Shown here: positions 28,108 to 35,821 of the stretch, piece by piece | Layout of the letters: each line of letters starts with the position of its first letter | Position numbering within the stretch: position 1 is the first letter of the stretch | From: Methylobacterium durans | GTDB taxonomy: Bacteria > Pseudomonadota > Alphaproteobacteria > Rhizobiales > Beijerinckiaceae | Assembly: GCF_003173715.1 (NCBI RefSeq) | Contig: NZ_CP029550.1 | Location: forward strand, 4,759,501-4,823,500 | Length of the DNA: 64,000 nt | Reading direction: 5' to 3' | Notes under the pieces: generated by a model | The model's input: only the letters and a program-made list of their open reading frames with translations | What the model was told of the DNA's origin: nothing | The model's database searches: none | Made by a program: the position numbers and the translations under genes

Positions 28108-28647
28108 ATGCCCCTCAGCGAGACACACCTCAGCCTCCTCCGTGCCGCAGCCGAACGCGAGGACCTGCTGCTGACCTGCCCGGATGGGATCAGCAATCGA
28201 GCAGCTAGAGCGCTCGTCGCCAAGCTGATTCGCGCTGACCTCGTCACGCAGGTGGAGGTGACAGCGGATCAGCCAAGCTGGGGAGCGATCGCGAGCGGCC
28301 CGGCCGGCTTGCGAATCACCTCAGCCGGGTTGGCCGAGCTCGGCACCGAAGCTGCAGCGCCAGCTGATTCGCTGGAGAGCGGCGATCAAGCAGCCGATCA
28401 CATCGCGGAGCCGCGGTCAGGCAGCAAGCTGGCCCAGGTGCTGAGCCTGCTGCGGAGGGACCAGGGCGCCACGCTGGAGGATCTGATCGTCGCCACCGGA
28501 TGGCTGCCGCACTCCACACGGGCCGCTCTCACCGGCTTGCGCAAGCGCGGCTACGGCCTGACGCGCACCACCGCCGTGGGCCAGAGCACCTACCGGGTGG
28601 GCAGCCAGCCCGCGGCTGCCGCCGCAGCTGACAACACAGCGGCCTGA
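28108..28647 (+). CDS. DUF3489 domain protein
   Basis: A 179-residue protein, start MPLSETHLSLLRAAAERED. Residues about 106-165 match DUF3489: KLAQVLSLLRRDQGATLEDL, TGWLPHSTRAALTGLRKRGY, a winged-helix-like fold seen in phage and island proteins of Rhizobiales. The N-terminal 60 residues form a second small helical domain. It begins a three-gene run with a DUF2924 protein and a large serine recombinase, an arrangement repeated in alphaproteobacterial islands; a role in controlling or assisting recombination is inferred only. Confidence 0.85.
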   Translation: MPLSETHLSLLRAAAEREDLLLTCPDGISNRAARALVAKLIRADLVTQVEVTADQPSWGAIASGPAGLRITSAGLAELGTEAAAPADSLESGDQAADHIAEPRSGSKLAQVLSLLRRDQGATLEDLIVATGWLPHSTRAALTGLRKRGYGLTRTTAVGQSTYRVGSQPAAAAAADNTAA

Positions 28648-28660
28648 GCCGAAGGTGCAC

Positions 28661-29197
28661 ATGCCGATGTCCTCTGCAGCCGGCAGCGCTCTTGCGCACG
28701 CCGAATCAGATCTCGACCGAGAGATCGCCACCCTCGGCGCTCTCGACCTCGCTGCCTTGCGCAGCCGTTGGCGGCAGGGGCTGCGCAGCGCGCCTCCGCC
28801 GCAACTCTCCCGTGCCCTGCTGCTGCGGCTGCTCGCCTACCGGCTGCAGGCCAAGGCTCTCGGCGACCTCGATCGCGACACAGCCCGCCTGCTCGATCGC
28901 CTCGCCCGCGAGCGGCTGCGCCGACGCGCTGCCGAGGCGAGAGGCAAAAGGTCCAAGGCAGCGCCTCCCATCCCGCCTGCGCCCAGCCCAGGACTCAAGC
29001 CCGGCACGCTGCTGGCGCGCGAGCACGCCGGTCAGATGCACACCGTCACGGTGCTCGCCGATGGCTTCGCCTGGCAGGACCGCACCTACACCAGCCTATC
29101 CGAGGTGGCCCGCGCGATCACCGGCACCCGCTGGAACGGACCCCGCTTCTTCGGCCTGCGCGACAAGCCTGCCATGAGCAGTGGGGGAGGGCGGTGA
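28661..29197 (+). CDS. DUF2924 domain protein
   Basis: A 178-residue protein from ATG 28661 (GTG at 28655 and ATG at 28667 are alternatives; GAAGG lies just upstream). DUF2924 features: LAALRSRWRQGLRSAPPPQL, LLLRLLAYRLQAKALGDLD, and the C-terminal LADGFAWQDRTYTSLSEVAR and ITGTRWNGPRFFGL, the last being a small DNA-binding-like fold. The stop overlaps the recombinase start by one base, so the products are probably made together. Confidence 0.88.
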   Translation: MPMSSAAGSALAHAESDLDREIATLGALDLAALRSRWRQGLRSAPPPQLSRALLLRLLAYRLQAKALGDLDRDTARLLDRLARERLRRRAAEARGKRSKAAPPIPPAPSPGLKPGTLLAREHAGQMHTVTVLADGFAWQDRTYTSLSEVARAITGTRWNGPRFFGLRDKPAMSSGGGR

Positions 29198-30783
29198 TGA
29201 AGAGCGCACCTACTCCCAAGCTCCTGCGCTGCGCGATCTACACCCGTAAGTCCACCGAGCAGGGGCTCGAGCAGGCGTTCAACTCGCTCGACAACCAGCG
29301 CGAGGCGGCCGAAGCCTACATCAAGAGCCAGGCGCACGAGGGCTGGCGGCTCCTGCCCGAGGCTTACGACGACGGCGGCTACTCCGGCGGCAGCTTGCAG
29401 CGGCCGGCCCTGCAGCGGCTGCTGGCCGAGGTGCAGGCCGGCCGGATCGACGTGATCGTGGTCTACAAGGTCGACCGGCTCACCCGGGCGCTGTCGGACT
29501 TTGCCAAGCTCGTCGAGCTGTTCGACCAGCACGGCGTCTCGTTCGTCTCGGTGACGCAGGCCTTCAACACCACGACCAGCATGGGCCGGCTGACCCTCAA
29601 CGTGCTGTTGTCGTTTGCCCAGTTCGAGCGGGAGGTCACGGCCGAGCGCATCCGCGACAAGATCGCGGCCTCCAAGCGGAAGGGCCTGCGCATGGGCGGA
29701 CCCGTGCCGCTCGGCTACGCGGCGCGCGACAAGAAACTCGTCATCGATCCAACTGAGGCCGAGCAGGTGAGGGGGATCTTCGCAGGCTATCTCGAGTTCG
29801 GCTGCCTGTCGGCACTGGCAGCGGACCTGCGCGAGCGCGGCGTGCTGACGAAGGTGTCGCGGCGCCGGGACGGCACGAACCGCGGCGGCATCCCCTTCAG
29901 CAAGGGCCCGCTCGCCTACCTGCTGCGCAACCGCGTCTATATCGGCGAGGTGGTGCACAAGGGTCAGCACTACCGGGGCGAGCACGAGGCGATCGTTCCG
30001 CGCGAGCTGTTTGAGGCGGTGCAGGCGGCGCTCTGGGCGAAGGCACCGGCAGCTGGGGCAGGGCGGGCGAACACCGGCTCGCTGCTGAAGGGCTTGCTTT
30101 ACGATGACCGGGGCAACCGGATGACACCGAGCAGTGCGAGGAAGGGCGCGGTGCGCTATCGCTACTACGTCTCGCGGGCGCTGGAGGAGGGCCGGCGTGA
30201 GGAGGCCGGCACGGTCGCGCGGGTGCCTGCGCCTGAACTCGAGCAGGCAGTGCTGAGCGCAATCCGTGGGGCCGGGGAGGGCAGCGAGCCGGCAGCCTCC
30301 GATGCTGCGCGCTTAGCTGCCTGTGTCGGCCGCGTCGAGGTGCATCCAGATCGGCTGATCCTCCAGCGTGTGCCCGACGCCCCAGATCAGCCACCACCCG
30401 AAGACCTCATCGTGCCATGGTCTGCTAGGGTGAGCCGCTGCCGACGTGAGGTGATCCCGATAGGCAGCAGCGGTGAGGCTGTGACGGTGATGCGTTCGGA
30501 GACGCGGGCGCGGCTTGTCGAGGGTATTGCCAAGGCCCGCCTGTGGCTGGACGACCTGCTGTGTGGCCGCGTGCAGGACACGGCCGAGATTGCGCGGCAG
30601 GAGGGCTGCAGCGAGCGCTCCGTTCGCATGACGCTGAACCTGGCGTTTCTGGCTCCCGATCTGATTCGGGCAGCGGTGGCAGGTACGCTGCCAGAGGGGC
30701 AGGGGATCTCCACGGTGACGAACGCGCCCCTAAGTTGGAGGCAGCAGTGCAGCGGCGAGATTGCCCACGCCACACCGATGTGA
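29197..30783 (+). CDS. Large serine recombinase
   Basis: A 528-residue site-specific recombinase. Catalytic domain: RCAIYTRKSTEQGLEQAFNS with nucleophile Ser19, VIVVYKVDRLTRALSDFAK, and FEREVTAERIRDKIAASKRK. Then a recombinase domain (YLEFGCLSALAADLRERGV, YLLRNRVYIGEVVHKGQHYR) and a zinc-ribbon-like stretch lacking the usual four cysteines, then a C-terminal helix-turn-helix (ARQEGCSERSVRMTLNLAFL). Such enzymes integrate or excise islands and prophages without needing tRNA sites. The gene appears intact and is translationally coupled to the DUF2924 gene. Confidence 0.9.
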   Translation: MKSAPTPKLLRCAIYTRKSTEQGLEQAFNSLDNQREAAEAYIKSQAHEGWRLLPEAYDDGGYSGGSLQRPALQRLLAEVQAGRIDVIVVYKVDRLTRALSDFAKLVELFDQHGVSFVSVTQAFNTTTSMGRLTLNVLLSFAQFEREVTAERIRDKIAASKRKGLRMGGPVPLGYAARDKKLVIDPTEAEQVRGIFAGYLEFGCLSALAADLRERGVLTKVSRRRDGTNRGGIPFSKGPLAYLLRNRVYIGEVVHKGQHYRGEHEAIVPRELFEAVQAALWAKAPAAGAGRANTGSLLKGLLYDDRGNRMTPSSARKGAVRYRYYVSRALEEGRREEAGTVARVPAPELEQAVLSAIRGAGEGSEPAASDAARLAACVGRVEVHPDRLILQRVPDAPDQPPPEDLIVPWSARVSRCRREVIPIGSSGEAVTVMRSETRARLVEGIAKARLWLDDLLCGRVQDTAEIARQEGCSERSVRMTLNLAFLAPDLIRAAVAGTLPEGQGISTVTNAPLSWRQQCSGEIAHATPM

Positions 30784-31492
30784 GCGACCGGCTCAGAGCG
30801 GCCGAGGCTTCCTCAGTGGGTCTCACGTTCGAACCCTAGTGCGCCCACCAGTCACCTCAAAGGCTTAGAGGGGGATCTGCCCGCGCGCTCGGTCTCGCTG
30901 CCTCCTCGCACGAAGCGGCTCACAGAATAGCACGCGGTGCCGTGAGGTGCCGCTGACCGCTCAACCCGCCGCGCTCCCGCTTCGGCTGTGCACGTTGAAG
31001 ACGGCTTGGTCGATCACCGACATCGGAAAGGCGGAATGCCGAGTCTTGGTGGTAGGCTTGGCGCTGCCCACGCCAGCCACCGAGCTCGCAGCGCATTGCG
31101 GCACCTGCTTCTTCGCTGAACACCCACTCGGGATCCTACGGCCGAAGGGTTGCCCGGATTCGGGAGGCGGAAGTTCGCTGCCAGCCAAGCTCTGCTCCGC
31201 GATCAAGACGTGGGCGAGGGACCACTCCACACCGGGCCGACGCTCGTCCGCAGAGGTGTTGTCCGAAGGCGCGCTTCGCTGAAGACTTGAAGCGGCCCTA
31301 ACGGACACGCTTTCCGGCCGTCGTCTCGCTGTCCGCTGCGGTATGCCCCAGCGGACAAGCTGGGGCATGCGCAAGACGCATTGGTGCGGCAGAGGCTCTT
31401 ACAAGCGTAGGGCGCTTCGCCGAGGAGAGCGCCGCCAGCCAGAACCTTCCGATCCTGCTGCGGTTGATCAGGCATAAAGATGGAGGAACCGC
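30784..31492. other. Gene-free stretch with a tRNA 3'-end-like remnant
   Basis: About 700 bp between the recombinase and the DUF892 gene. At 30827-30850 it carries GTTCGAACCC and CGCCCACCA, which look like the T-loop and CCA end of a tRNA, but no other tRNA arm and no good T-stem is present. A two-hairpin repeat lies at 31,329-31,385. No convincing gene was found. Confidence 0.4.
31329..31385. repeat. Two-hairpin repeat, copy 1
   Basis: TGTCCGCTG at 31330-31338 pairs with CAGCGGACA at 31349-31357; alternatively TGCCCCAGC pairs with GCTGGGGCA just downstream. The two hairpins share CAGC and exclude each other. A diverged copy lies at 35,248. Confidence 0.6.
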
Positions 31493-31990
31493 ATGCCCGC
31501 ACCGAGCAGCCTCAAGGACGTGTACCTCGATGAAATGAAGGACCTCTGGTCAGCCAACGATCAGATGACCAAGGCCGTGAAGGAGTTAAGCGGCCACGCC
31601 AGCGACCCGAAGCTGAAGCAGATGCTGGAGCACTCGATCGGCGGCATCGAGAAGCACACCGGCATCCTCAAGGAGTTGATCCAGCAGTGCGGTGGTCAGA
31701 CCCAGCCGGAGTACTGCAAGGGCATGGAGGGGCTGGTCACCGAAGCGAGAAAGCACGCCATCCAAGAGGCTGCGCAGGATCCCAAGCTGCGGGATGTGGA
31801 GATCATCGCGCAGTACCAGCGCATGTCGCACTACGGCTTGGCCGGCTTCGGCACGGCGGCCGCTTACGCAAAGGCGCTTGGCAAGCCTGAGGACGAGCAG
31901 AAGCTGAAGCAGGCGGTCTCGGAGATCTACAAGGGCGACGAGTTCGCCAGCAAGCTGGCCGAGAACCTGCAGCAGGTCGCGTCCAAGTAG
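31493..31990 (+). CDS. DUF892 ferritin-like protein (YciE/YciF family)
   Basis: A 165-residue, mostly helical protein after GGAGGAACC. Family features: SLKDVYLDEMKDLWSANDQM, a MLEHSIGGIEKHTGIL helix, CKGMEGLVTEA, and EIIAQYQRMSHYGLAGFGTA. Family members are ferritin-like four-helix bundles induced by osmotic or general stress. A weak EcfG-type promoter (AGAAC at 31441, GGTT at 31462, 16-nt spacer) precedes it. A second, diverged member is at 53,885. Confidence 0.88.
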   Translation: MPAPSSLKDVYLDEMKDLWSANDQMTKAVKELSGHASDPKLKQMLEHSIGGIEKHTGILKELIQQCGGQTQPEYCKGMEGLVTEARKHAIQEAAQDPKLRDVEIIAQYQRMSHYGLAGFGTAAAYAKALGKPEDEQKLKQAVSEIYKGDEFASKLAENLQQVASK

Positions 31991-32102
31991 GATCAGCCCT
32001 CACGGGCGCTGCCGCACACAGGCGGCTGGCCGCATCTAGTTGCGACGGTGAGGGTGGATGGGCCGGGTGACATCTCGGCCTCTCCACACTGTCACGCTGA
32101 GA

Positions 32103-32309
32103 TCACGCGTCCGGTTCAGGCCCGACGACGGCATCGATGAGTGTTGTCGCGGTTTGCTCGACACCGCGCGCACACAGCTTCGCGACGATCGTCCAGTAGT
32201 CCCTCAGTTCATCGTCCGGCAAAAGGCTGAGACGTGCGTCGATCGCGGCTCGGGCAGCGTGCGCGAAGCTCTCAGCCTCTCCGGCTGCAATCCCGAATGC
32301 CGTCGACAT
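32103..32309 (-). CDS. Small protein of unknown function
   Basis: A 68-residue protein (MSTAFGIAAGEAESFAHAAR onward) with an AGGGAC box upstream. It is helical, has the pattern SLLPDDELRDYWTIVAKLC, and lacks membrane or signal segments. No family is recognised. Coding is supported by ribosome-binding site and composition. Confidence 0.55.
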   Translation of the reverse strand: MSTAFGIAAGEAESFAHAARAAIDARLSLLPDDELRDYWTIVAKLCARGVEQTATTLIDAVVGPEPDA

Positions 32310-32428
32310 CGCAACTGTCCCTTACGTCGATAATGTTAATCGACGTCACATCAACCCGTGCAGCGGTTCTTCGATCCGACATGAGGCATCGATGGAACTC
32401 CGTAATATCCAATTGGCGCTGTGATGAC

Positions 32429-32659
32429 CTACTCCTGACCCACGTGGTGCGCGCGCAGACGCTTCATAGCGGTGCGGAGCTCGCCCGGCATGCCCCGGCC
32501 AGACGGCGGAGGGCAAGTGCTCTCGATGAGCCGGGCGAGGGCATGAAGCTGCGGCTCATGCCGGCACGGGATCTGGGTTGATCGAGGCGGCCTCGAGGTC
32601 GCGAGCGACACGCGACAAAGCCCCTTCGGCGTGACGATGAGTTTGGCGACGCGGGCCAT
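32429..32659 (-). CDS. Possible small basic protein
   Basis: A 76-residue frame starting MARVAKLIVTPKGLCRVSLA at 32659 (an earlier ATG at 32698 exists). It is basic, begins with a short beta-like segment and ends in a charged tail (MPGELRTAMKRLRAHHVGQE). The ribosome-binding site is weak and no family is recognised; it could be a chance frame. Confidence 0.35.
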   Translation of the reverse strand: MARVAKLIVTPKGLCRVSLATSRPPRSTQIPCRHEPQLHALARLIESTCPPPSGRGMPGELRTAMKRLRAHHVGQE

Positions 32660-32784
32660 GGGACAGCAACCCTCGTCGGCGCCCCGCACGAGACTCATCA
32701 GCAGCGATGCGCCTGAGGAAAGCCGAAACGTTTCAGGCCTTTGAGCGTTCCTGATGGTCGAGCACGCCAGGGCAGGAGCGTGTC

Positions 32785-33018
32785 ATGGACAACTGGCGGT
32801 CCATGGATCGGGCCCCGCAGGACGGCCGGTGGATCATCGCCATCAACCGGCACGAGCCAGACACGCGTGCCGTGATCCGCTGGGACCCAGAGCGCTTCGG
32901 CGACGCCCGCCCTTGGCACGTCGCCTCCTGCCGGCACAGCTACCCCACCGACGCCTTCACCGACTGGATGCCATTTCCTGACCTGCCCTGCGCCGACGAC
33001 AAGGAAGCAGCCAAGTAG
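32785..33018 (+). CDS. Small DUF551-like protein
   Basis: A 77-residue protein, MDNWRSMDRAPQDGRWIIAI, behind GGAG. The layout WRSMDRAPQDG near the start and FTDWMPFPDLP near the end resembles DUF551-type phage and island proteins. It is followed after 6 bp by another small gene on the same strand, forming a two-gene unit. Confidence 0.65.
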   Translation: MDNWRSMDRAPQDGRWIIAINRHEPDTRAVIRWDPERFGDARPWHVASCRHSYPTDAFTDWMPFPDLPCADDKEAAK

Positions 33019-33024
33019 GAGAGG

Positions 33025-33231
33025 ATGATGATGACGGCCGAACGGTCGGCTCCCCTCAGCCTGCAGGTGGAGCCCTGCACGAAGGACCCCAGCCGCTACC
33101 GCTGGATCATCTGGGATCGCGACCACGTCGTGCGGCAATCCTGCTACTCGCTGGCAAGCGAGCAGGAGGCGCTCACCCAAGGATGGGCCGCGTTCCAGGA
33201 CGCGGCTGCCATCTGGCGCGACAGCCACTGA
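33025..33231 (+). CDS. Small protein of unknown function
   Basis: A 68-residue protein with AGGAGAGG directly before three consecutive ATG codons. Sequence features: EPCTKDPSRYRWIIWDRDHV and LASEQEALTQGWAAFQDAAA, an N-terminal beta and C-terminal helical layout. No known family. It lies 6 bp after the DUF551-like gene and is probably cotranscribed. Confidence 0.6.
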   Translation: MMMTAERSAPLSLQVEPCTKDPSRYRWIIWDRDHVVRQSCYSLASEQEALTQGWAAFQDAAAIWRDSH

Positions 33232-33308
33232 GCCATGGAGACAGTCGGCATGCCCAAGCGCGATCCGCGCCTAGCGGGCATGCGGATGATGCTGGGCCTT
33301 GCTGCCGC

Positions 33309-33638
33309 TTAGGGATAGGCGGGCCTGTGGCCACGCCTACGGGTCAGGATGGGCCACCAGCGCCGCTTATCTGGAACAGGAGCGGGGGCGGTCGCGGGCG
33401 GAAGCGCCGTCTCAGCCGCTAAGCTGTCACGGTAGACCGTCATCCGAAATTGGAGGCGCTCCATCGCCATCAGGGTCGTTGCCGCCATCAGCCGGTGCCC
33501 CTCGCAGGCGCCGGCCTTGTGGAGGCGGCTCGTGCATTCCTCTGCCCGGCGGAGCAGGTCGGCACCTTCGATGAGGTAGGCGTCGATCTCGGCGCGTGGA
33601 CATCGGCAGGCTCCGCGATGCTCCAGGACTGCCAACAC
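33309..33638 (-). CDS. Possible helical protein of unknown function
   Basis: Up to 109 residues from a GTG at 33638; ATG codons inside (MAATTLMAMERLQFRMTVYR) could be the real start. The middle is a heptad-like helix with LIEGADLLRRAEECTSRLHK. No family recognised and no strong ribosome-binding site. Confidence 0.35.
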   Translation of the reverse strand: MLAVLEHRGACRCPRAEIDAYLIEGADLLRRAEECTSRLHKAGACEGHRLMAATTLMAMERLQFRMTVYRDSLAAETALPPATAPAPVPDKRRWWPILTRRRGHRPAYP

Positions 33639-34137
33639 CCTGCTGCCGGCATCCTACTCGCGATCCAGACCGCCCTCACGTCCCGATTATTCCCGGCCGG
33701 CTTCAAAAAGTACGGTTGGCGGCTCCCCACACGAGGTCGCGGAATTCGCATGATGCGCTCGCGCCCCTTCGCGTAAGGGTCGCTTTACGGAACCGTGCCT
33801 CCAAGAGGAGGGCGATCGCTGTCAAAGACCGGCGATGAGCCAGAGGCGGCTAAGGGCAGCCGAAGCTGCCCCAGCCCTCGCTTAGTTCCCCCACATGCGT
33901 CGATGATGAAGCTGGCGCCGTGACATGTGGCAGTGCAATCGGTGTTGCCACGGCTTACTCCAGTCTCGCGCGCGTCCGCTGCGGCGCACCCCCGAACGTC
34001 GTGGTCCACATCGCCCCGCGCAGGCCCGCACTGAGGATGAGCGCCGCGCGGCCCTCAAGCGTTTCTGGGGCCGCAAGAACCGGCCGTCACTGTGCGCCAA
34101 TCCCTTCCACAACCGGCGAAGCAGGCCCAAGAGAACA

Positions 34138-34563
34138 ATGTCTAACGACGACCTGTCCCTCTGGCGTGCCGTAATCTCCCAGGCCTTTGCCGACGCCGCT
34201 ACCACCGGCATGCGCCGCGAGACCGTGCTTGAGCGTAGCGACGCGCGGCATTGGCTCACCACCCCAAGCCAAGATTTCCATGAGGTGTGCGCCTTCGCCG
34301 ACCTCGAACCGTCACAGGTGCGCACCCTCGCGATCAAGCACATTGCCGAGGCTGATGCCGACACCAAGGGCGAGAACCGTGGGCATCTTCGTGGTCGCGT
34401 CGGACGGCTGATCACCGATGCAAACGGCAAGTCCCTGACGGTCGCGCAGTGGGCCGAACGCCTCGGCATCGCTGAGAACACCATCGCCCATCGGCTCCGC
34501 AAGGGTCTGCCGATCGAGCAAGTGCTTGCACCCCGGTTCGAGAAGGTTCGCGCCCATGCGTGA
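34138..34563 (+). CDS. Helix-turn-helix protein of phage/island type
   Basis: A 141-residue protein (MSNDDLSLWRAVISQAFADA). The C-terminal 40 residues, SLTVAQWAERLGIAENTIAH followed by RLRKGLP, form a clear helix-turn-helix like those at the end of homing or phage DNA-binding proteins. The N-terminal part is helical and carries ARHWLTTPSQDFHEVCAFAD. The frame extends further upstream but that part is not protein-like. Likely a DNA-binding accessory protein; target unknown. Confidence 0.65.
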   Translation: MSNDDLSLWRAVISQAFADAATTGMRRETVLERSDARHWLTTPSQDFHEVCAFADLEPSQVRTLAIKHIAEADADTKGENRGHLRGRVGRLITDANGKSLTVAQWAERLGIAENTIAHRLRKGLPIEQVLAPRFEKVRAHA

Positions 34564-34782
34564 GCCCGGACCAACGAAGCTCATCAGGTTCACAGCTCAG
34601 ATCCGCGCCGTGCAGACCGCGCCAGTCGAGGCATAGAAGAAACCGCCCGCACGGGGCGCGCGCGGACGGTTCTATACTCGCGGGCATTGAAGGGGGACGG
34701 CCGCGTGTATGCCGCTAGCGTGCGCCTGCGAGCCGAGCCTGTCCACGGTCGCGAGCGCACGAAATCGGCGCCGGCCGCTCGA

Positions 34783-34944
34783 TCAGTTCAGCTGATCCGA
34801 GATGCCCGTGAAGGCGGTGTTGAGCTTGCTGCCGATCGTCTTCAGCGCGCCGATAATGACCACCGCGATGAGGGCGGCAATCATGCCGTACTCAATGGCC
34901 GTGGCGCCGCTCTCGTCCTTGATGAACCGCTGAACCGACTTCAT
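34783..34944 (-). CDS. Flp/Fap-type pilin
   Basis: A 53-residue type IVb pilin behind a strong AGGAGG box. MKSVQRFIKDESGATAIEYG shows the prepilin pattern: basic leader, cleavage before the hydrophobic helix, and the Glu/Tyr pair (G-A-T-A-I-E-Y) typical of Flp pilins, followed by MIAALIAVVIIGALKTIGSK. It would build tight-adherence (Tad) pili. No other tad genes are in the window, so it is an orphan pilin. Confidence 0.88.
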   Translation of the reverse strand: MKSVQRFIKDESGATAIEYGMIAALIAVVIIGALKTIGSKLNTAFTGISDQLN

Positions 34945-35190
34945 CCCACACCTCCTTGGAAGGAGCGAGCCTGATAGGCCAAGCCCATTTAAGATCCGCG
35001 CCATCACGCTCCGAAAACTTTACGGATTGCGCCAGCCACGCCCGATGTCAGCCTCGCATCCACGAACAGCGGCGGTGTTTAATCCGCACTCCACAAAAGA
35101 ATAATGGCGGCGTCGGACCTGGCCGTGCTAGCAAGAGGGCGTTCGGTCGGTTCCACAGCCAGCCGGGCTTCTTAACTCCATGAGCCTCAG

Positions 35191-35226
35191 CCCGCCCGGT
35201 CCCCCCTTCCGCGGCGGGTTTTCTTT
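35191..35226 (+). terminator. Rho-independent terminator-like hairpin
   Basis: CCCGCC at 35191 pairs with GGCGGG at 35213-35218, followed by TTTTCTTT. No plus-strand gene immediately precedes it, so it would stop readthrough or an unannotated RNA. Confidence 0.5.
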
Positions 35227-35242
35227 GCGTGCCGGACTCCTG

Positions 35243-35300
35243 TCCTATCCGTTGGGGTATACCTCAACGGACAGGCTTGAGCATGCGGGAGACGCATGAC
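35243..35300. repeat. Two-hairpin repeat, copy 2
   Basis: CCGTTG pairs with CAACGG and CCTGT with ACAGG; CTCAA can alternatively pair with TTGAG downstream. Compared with copy 1 (31,329) the first stem has a compensating C-G to T-A change, and both copies are followed by GCATGCG and AGACGCAT. Confidence 0.55.
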
Positions 35301-35821
35301 CGTTCCAGAAGGGCCTGAGTGCGAAGGCTGAAAAGCCATACCAAAGGCCGCACCACCTCAACGGGGGCGGATGAGACCTTGCGTCGATCCAGGTAGAAGC
35401 CCGCGCCAATCAGCGCTGGCGTCCCATCTACCGTCATCTCCAATACATGACAGCATGTTCCGCAAAGCAGCTTACACAGATTAGTGGCGCTTCATAACTC
35501 TTATCCTCGAACAGATCTGCTCAAGACATCTACCTCTGAGACACACGGGAACATCTCCCAGCCACGCATCCGCAATTGTACGTAATCGTACGGAGCGCCG
35601 CCCTTTTTCTCCGTGCCACGTTTTCGGCCGATTTAACTTATGTAAGGCACGTAGAAAATCACTATGCAGTGAAGATTTCATGCGTGATTTCAGAGCATAG
35701 TATGAGCCTATACGGCCAATACACTAAGAGCGCACCAAAGATAGGAAGTTCTCACTCCTGAGAGTGCAGACTTTTAGCTTCGCCTCGCCCTCACGCGAGT
35801 CCCTTCCTACAAGGATGAGCC

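Larger units (their letters stand above)
34945..35821. other. Gene-free stretch upstream of the GH114-like gene
   Basis: About 875 bp without a supported gene. It holds the pilin promoter, a terminator-like hairpin at 35,191-35,226, the second two-hairpin repeat at 35,243-35,300 and an AT-richer segment (35,560-35,760) leading to the GH114-like gene. Confidence 0.4.

Noticed and set aside
30820..30850. Possible complete tRNA gene
   Set aside because: Only a T-loop-like sequence and CCA end are visible; T-stem does not pair and no anticodon arm exists upstream.
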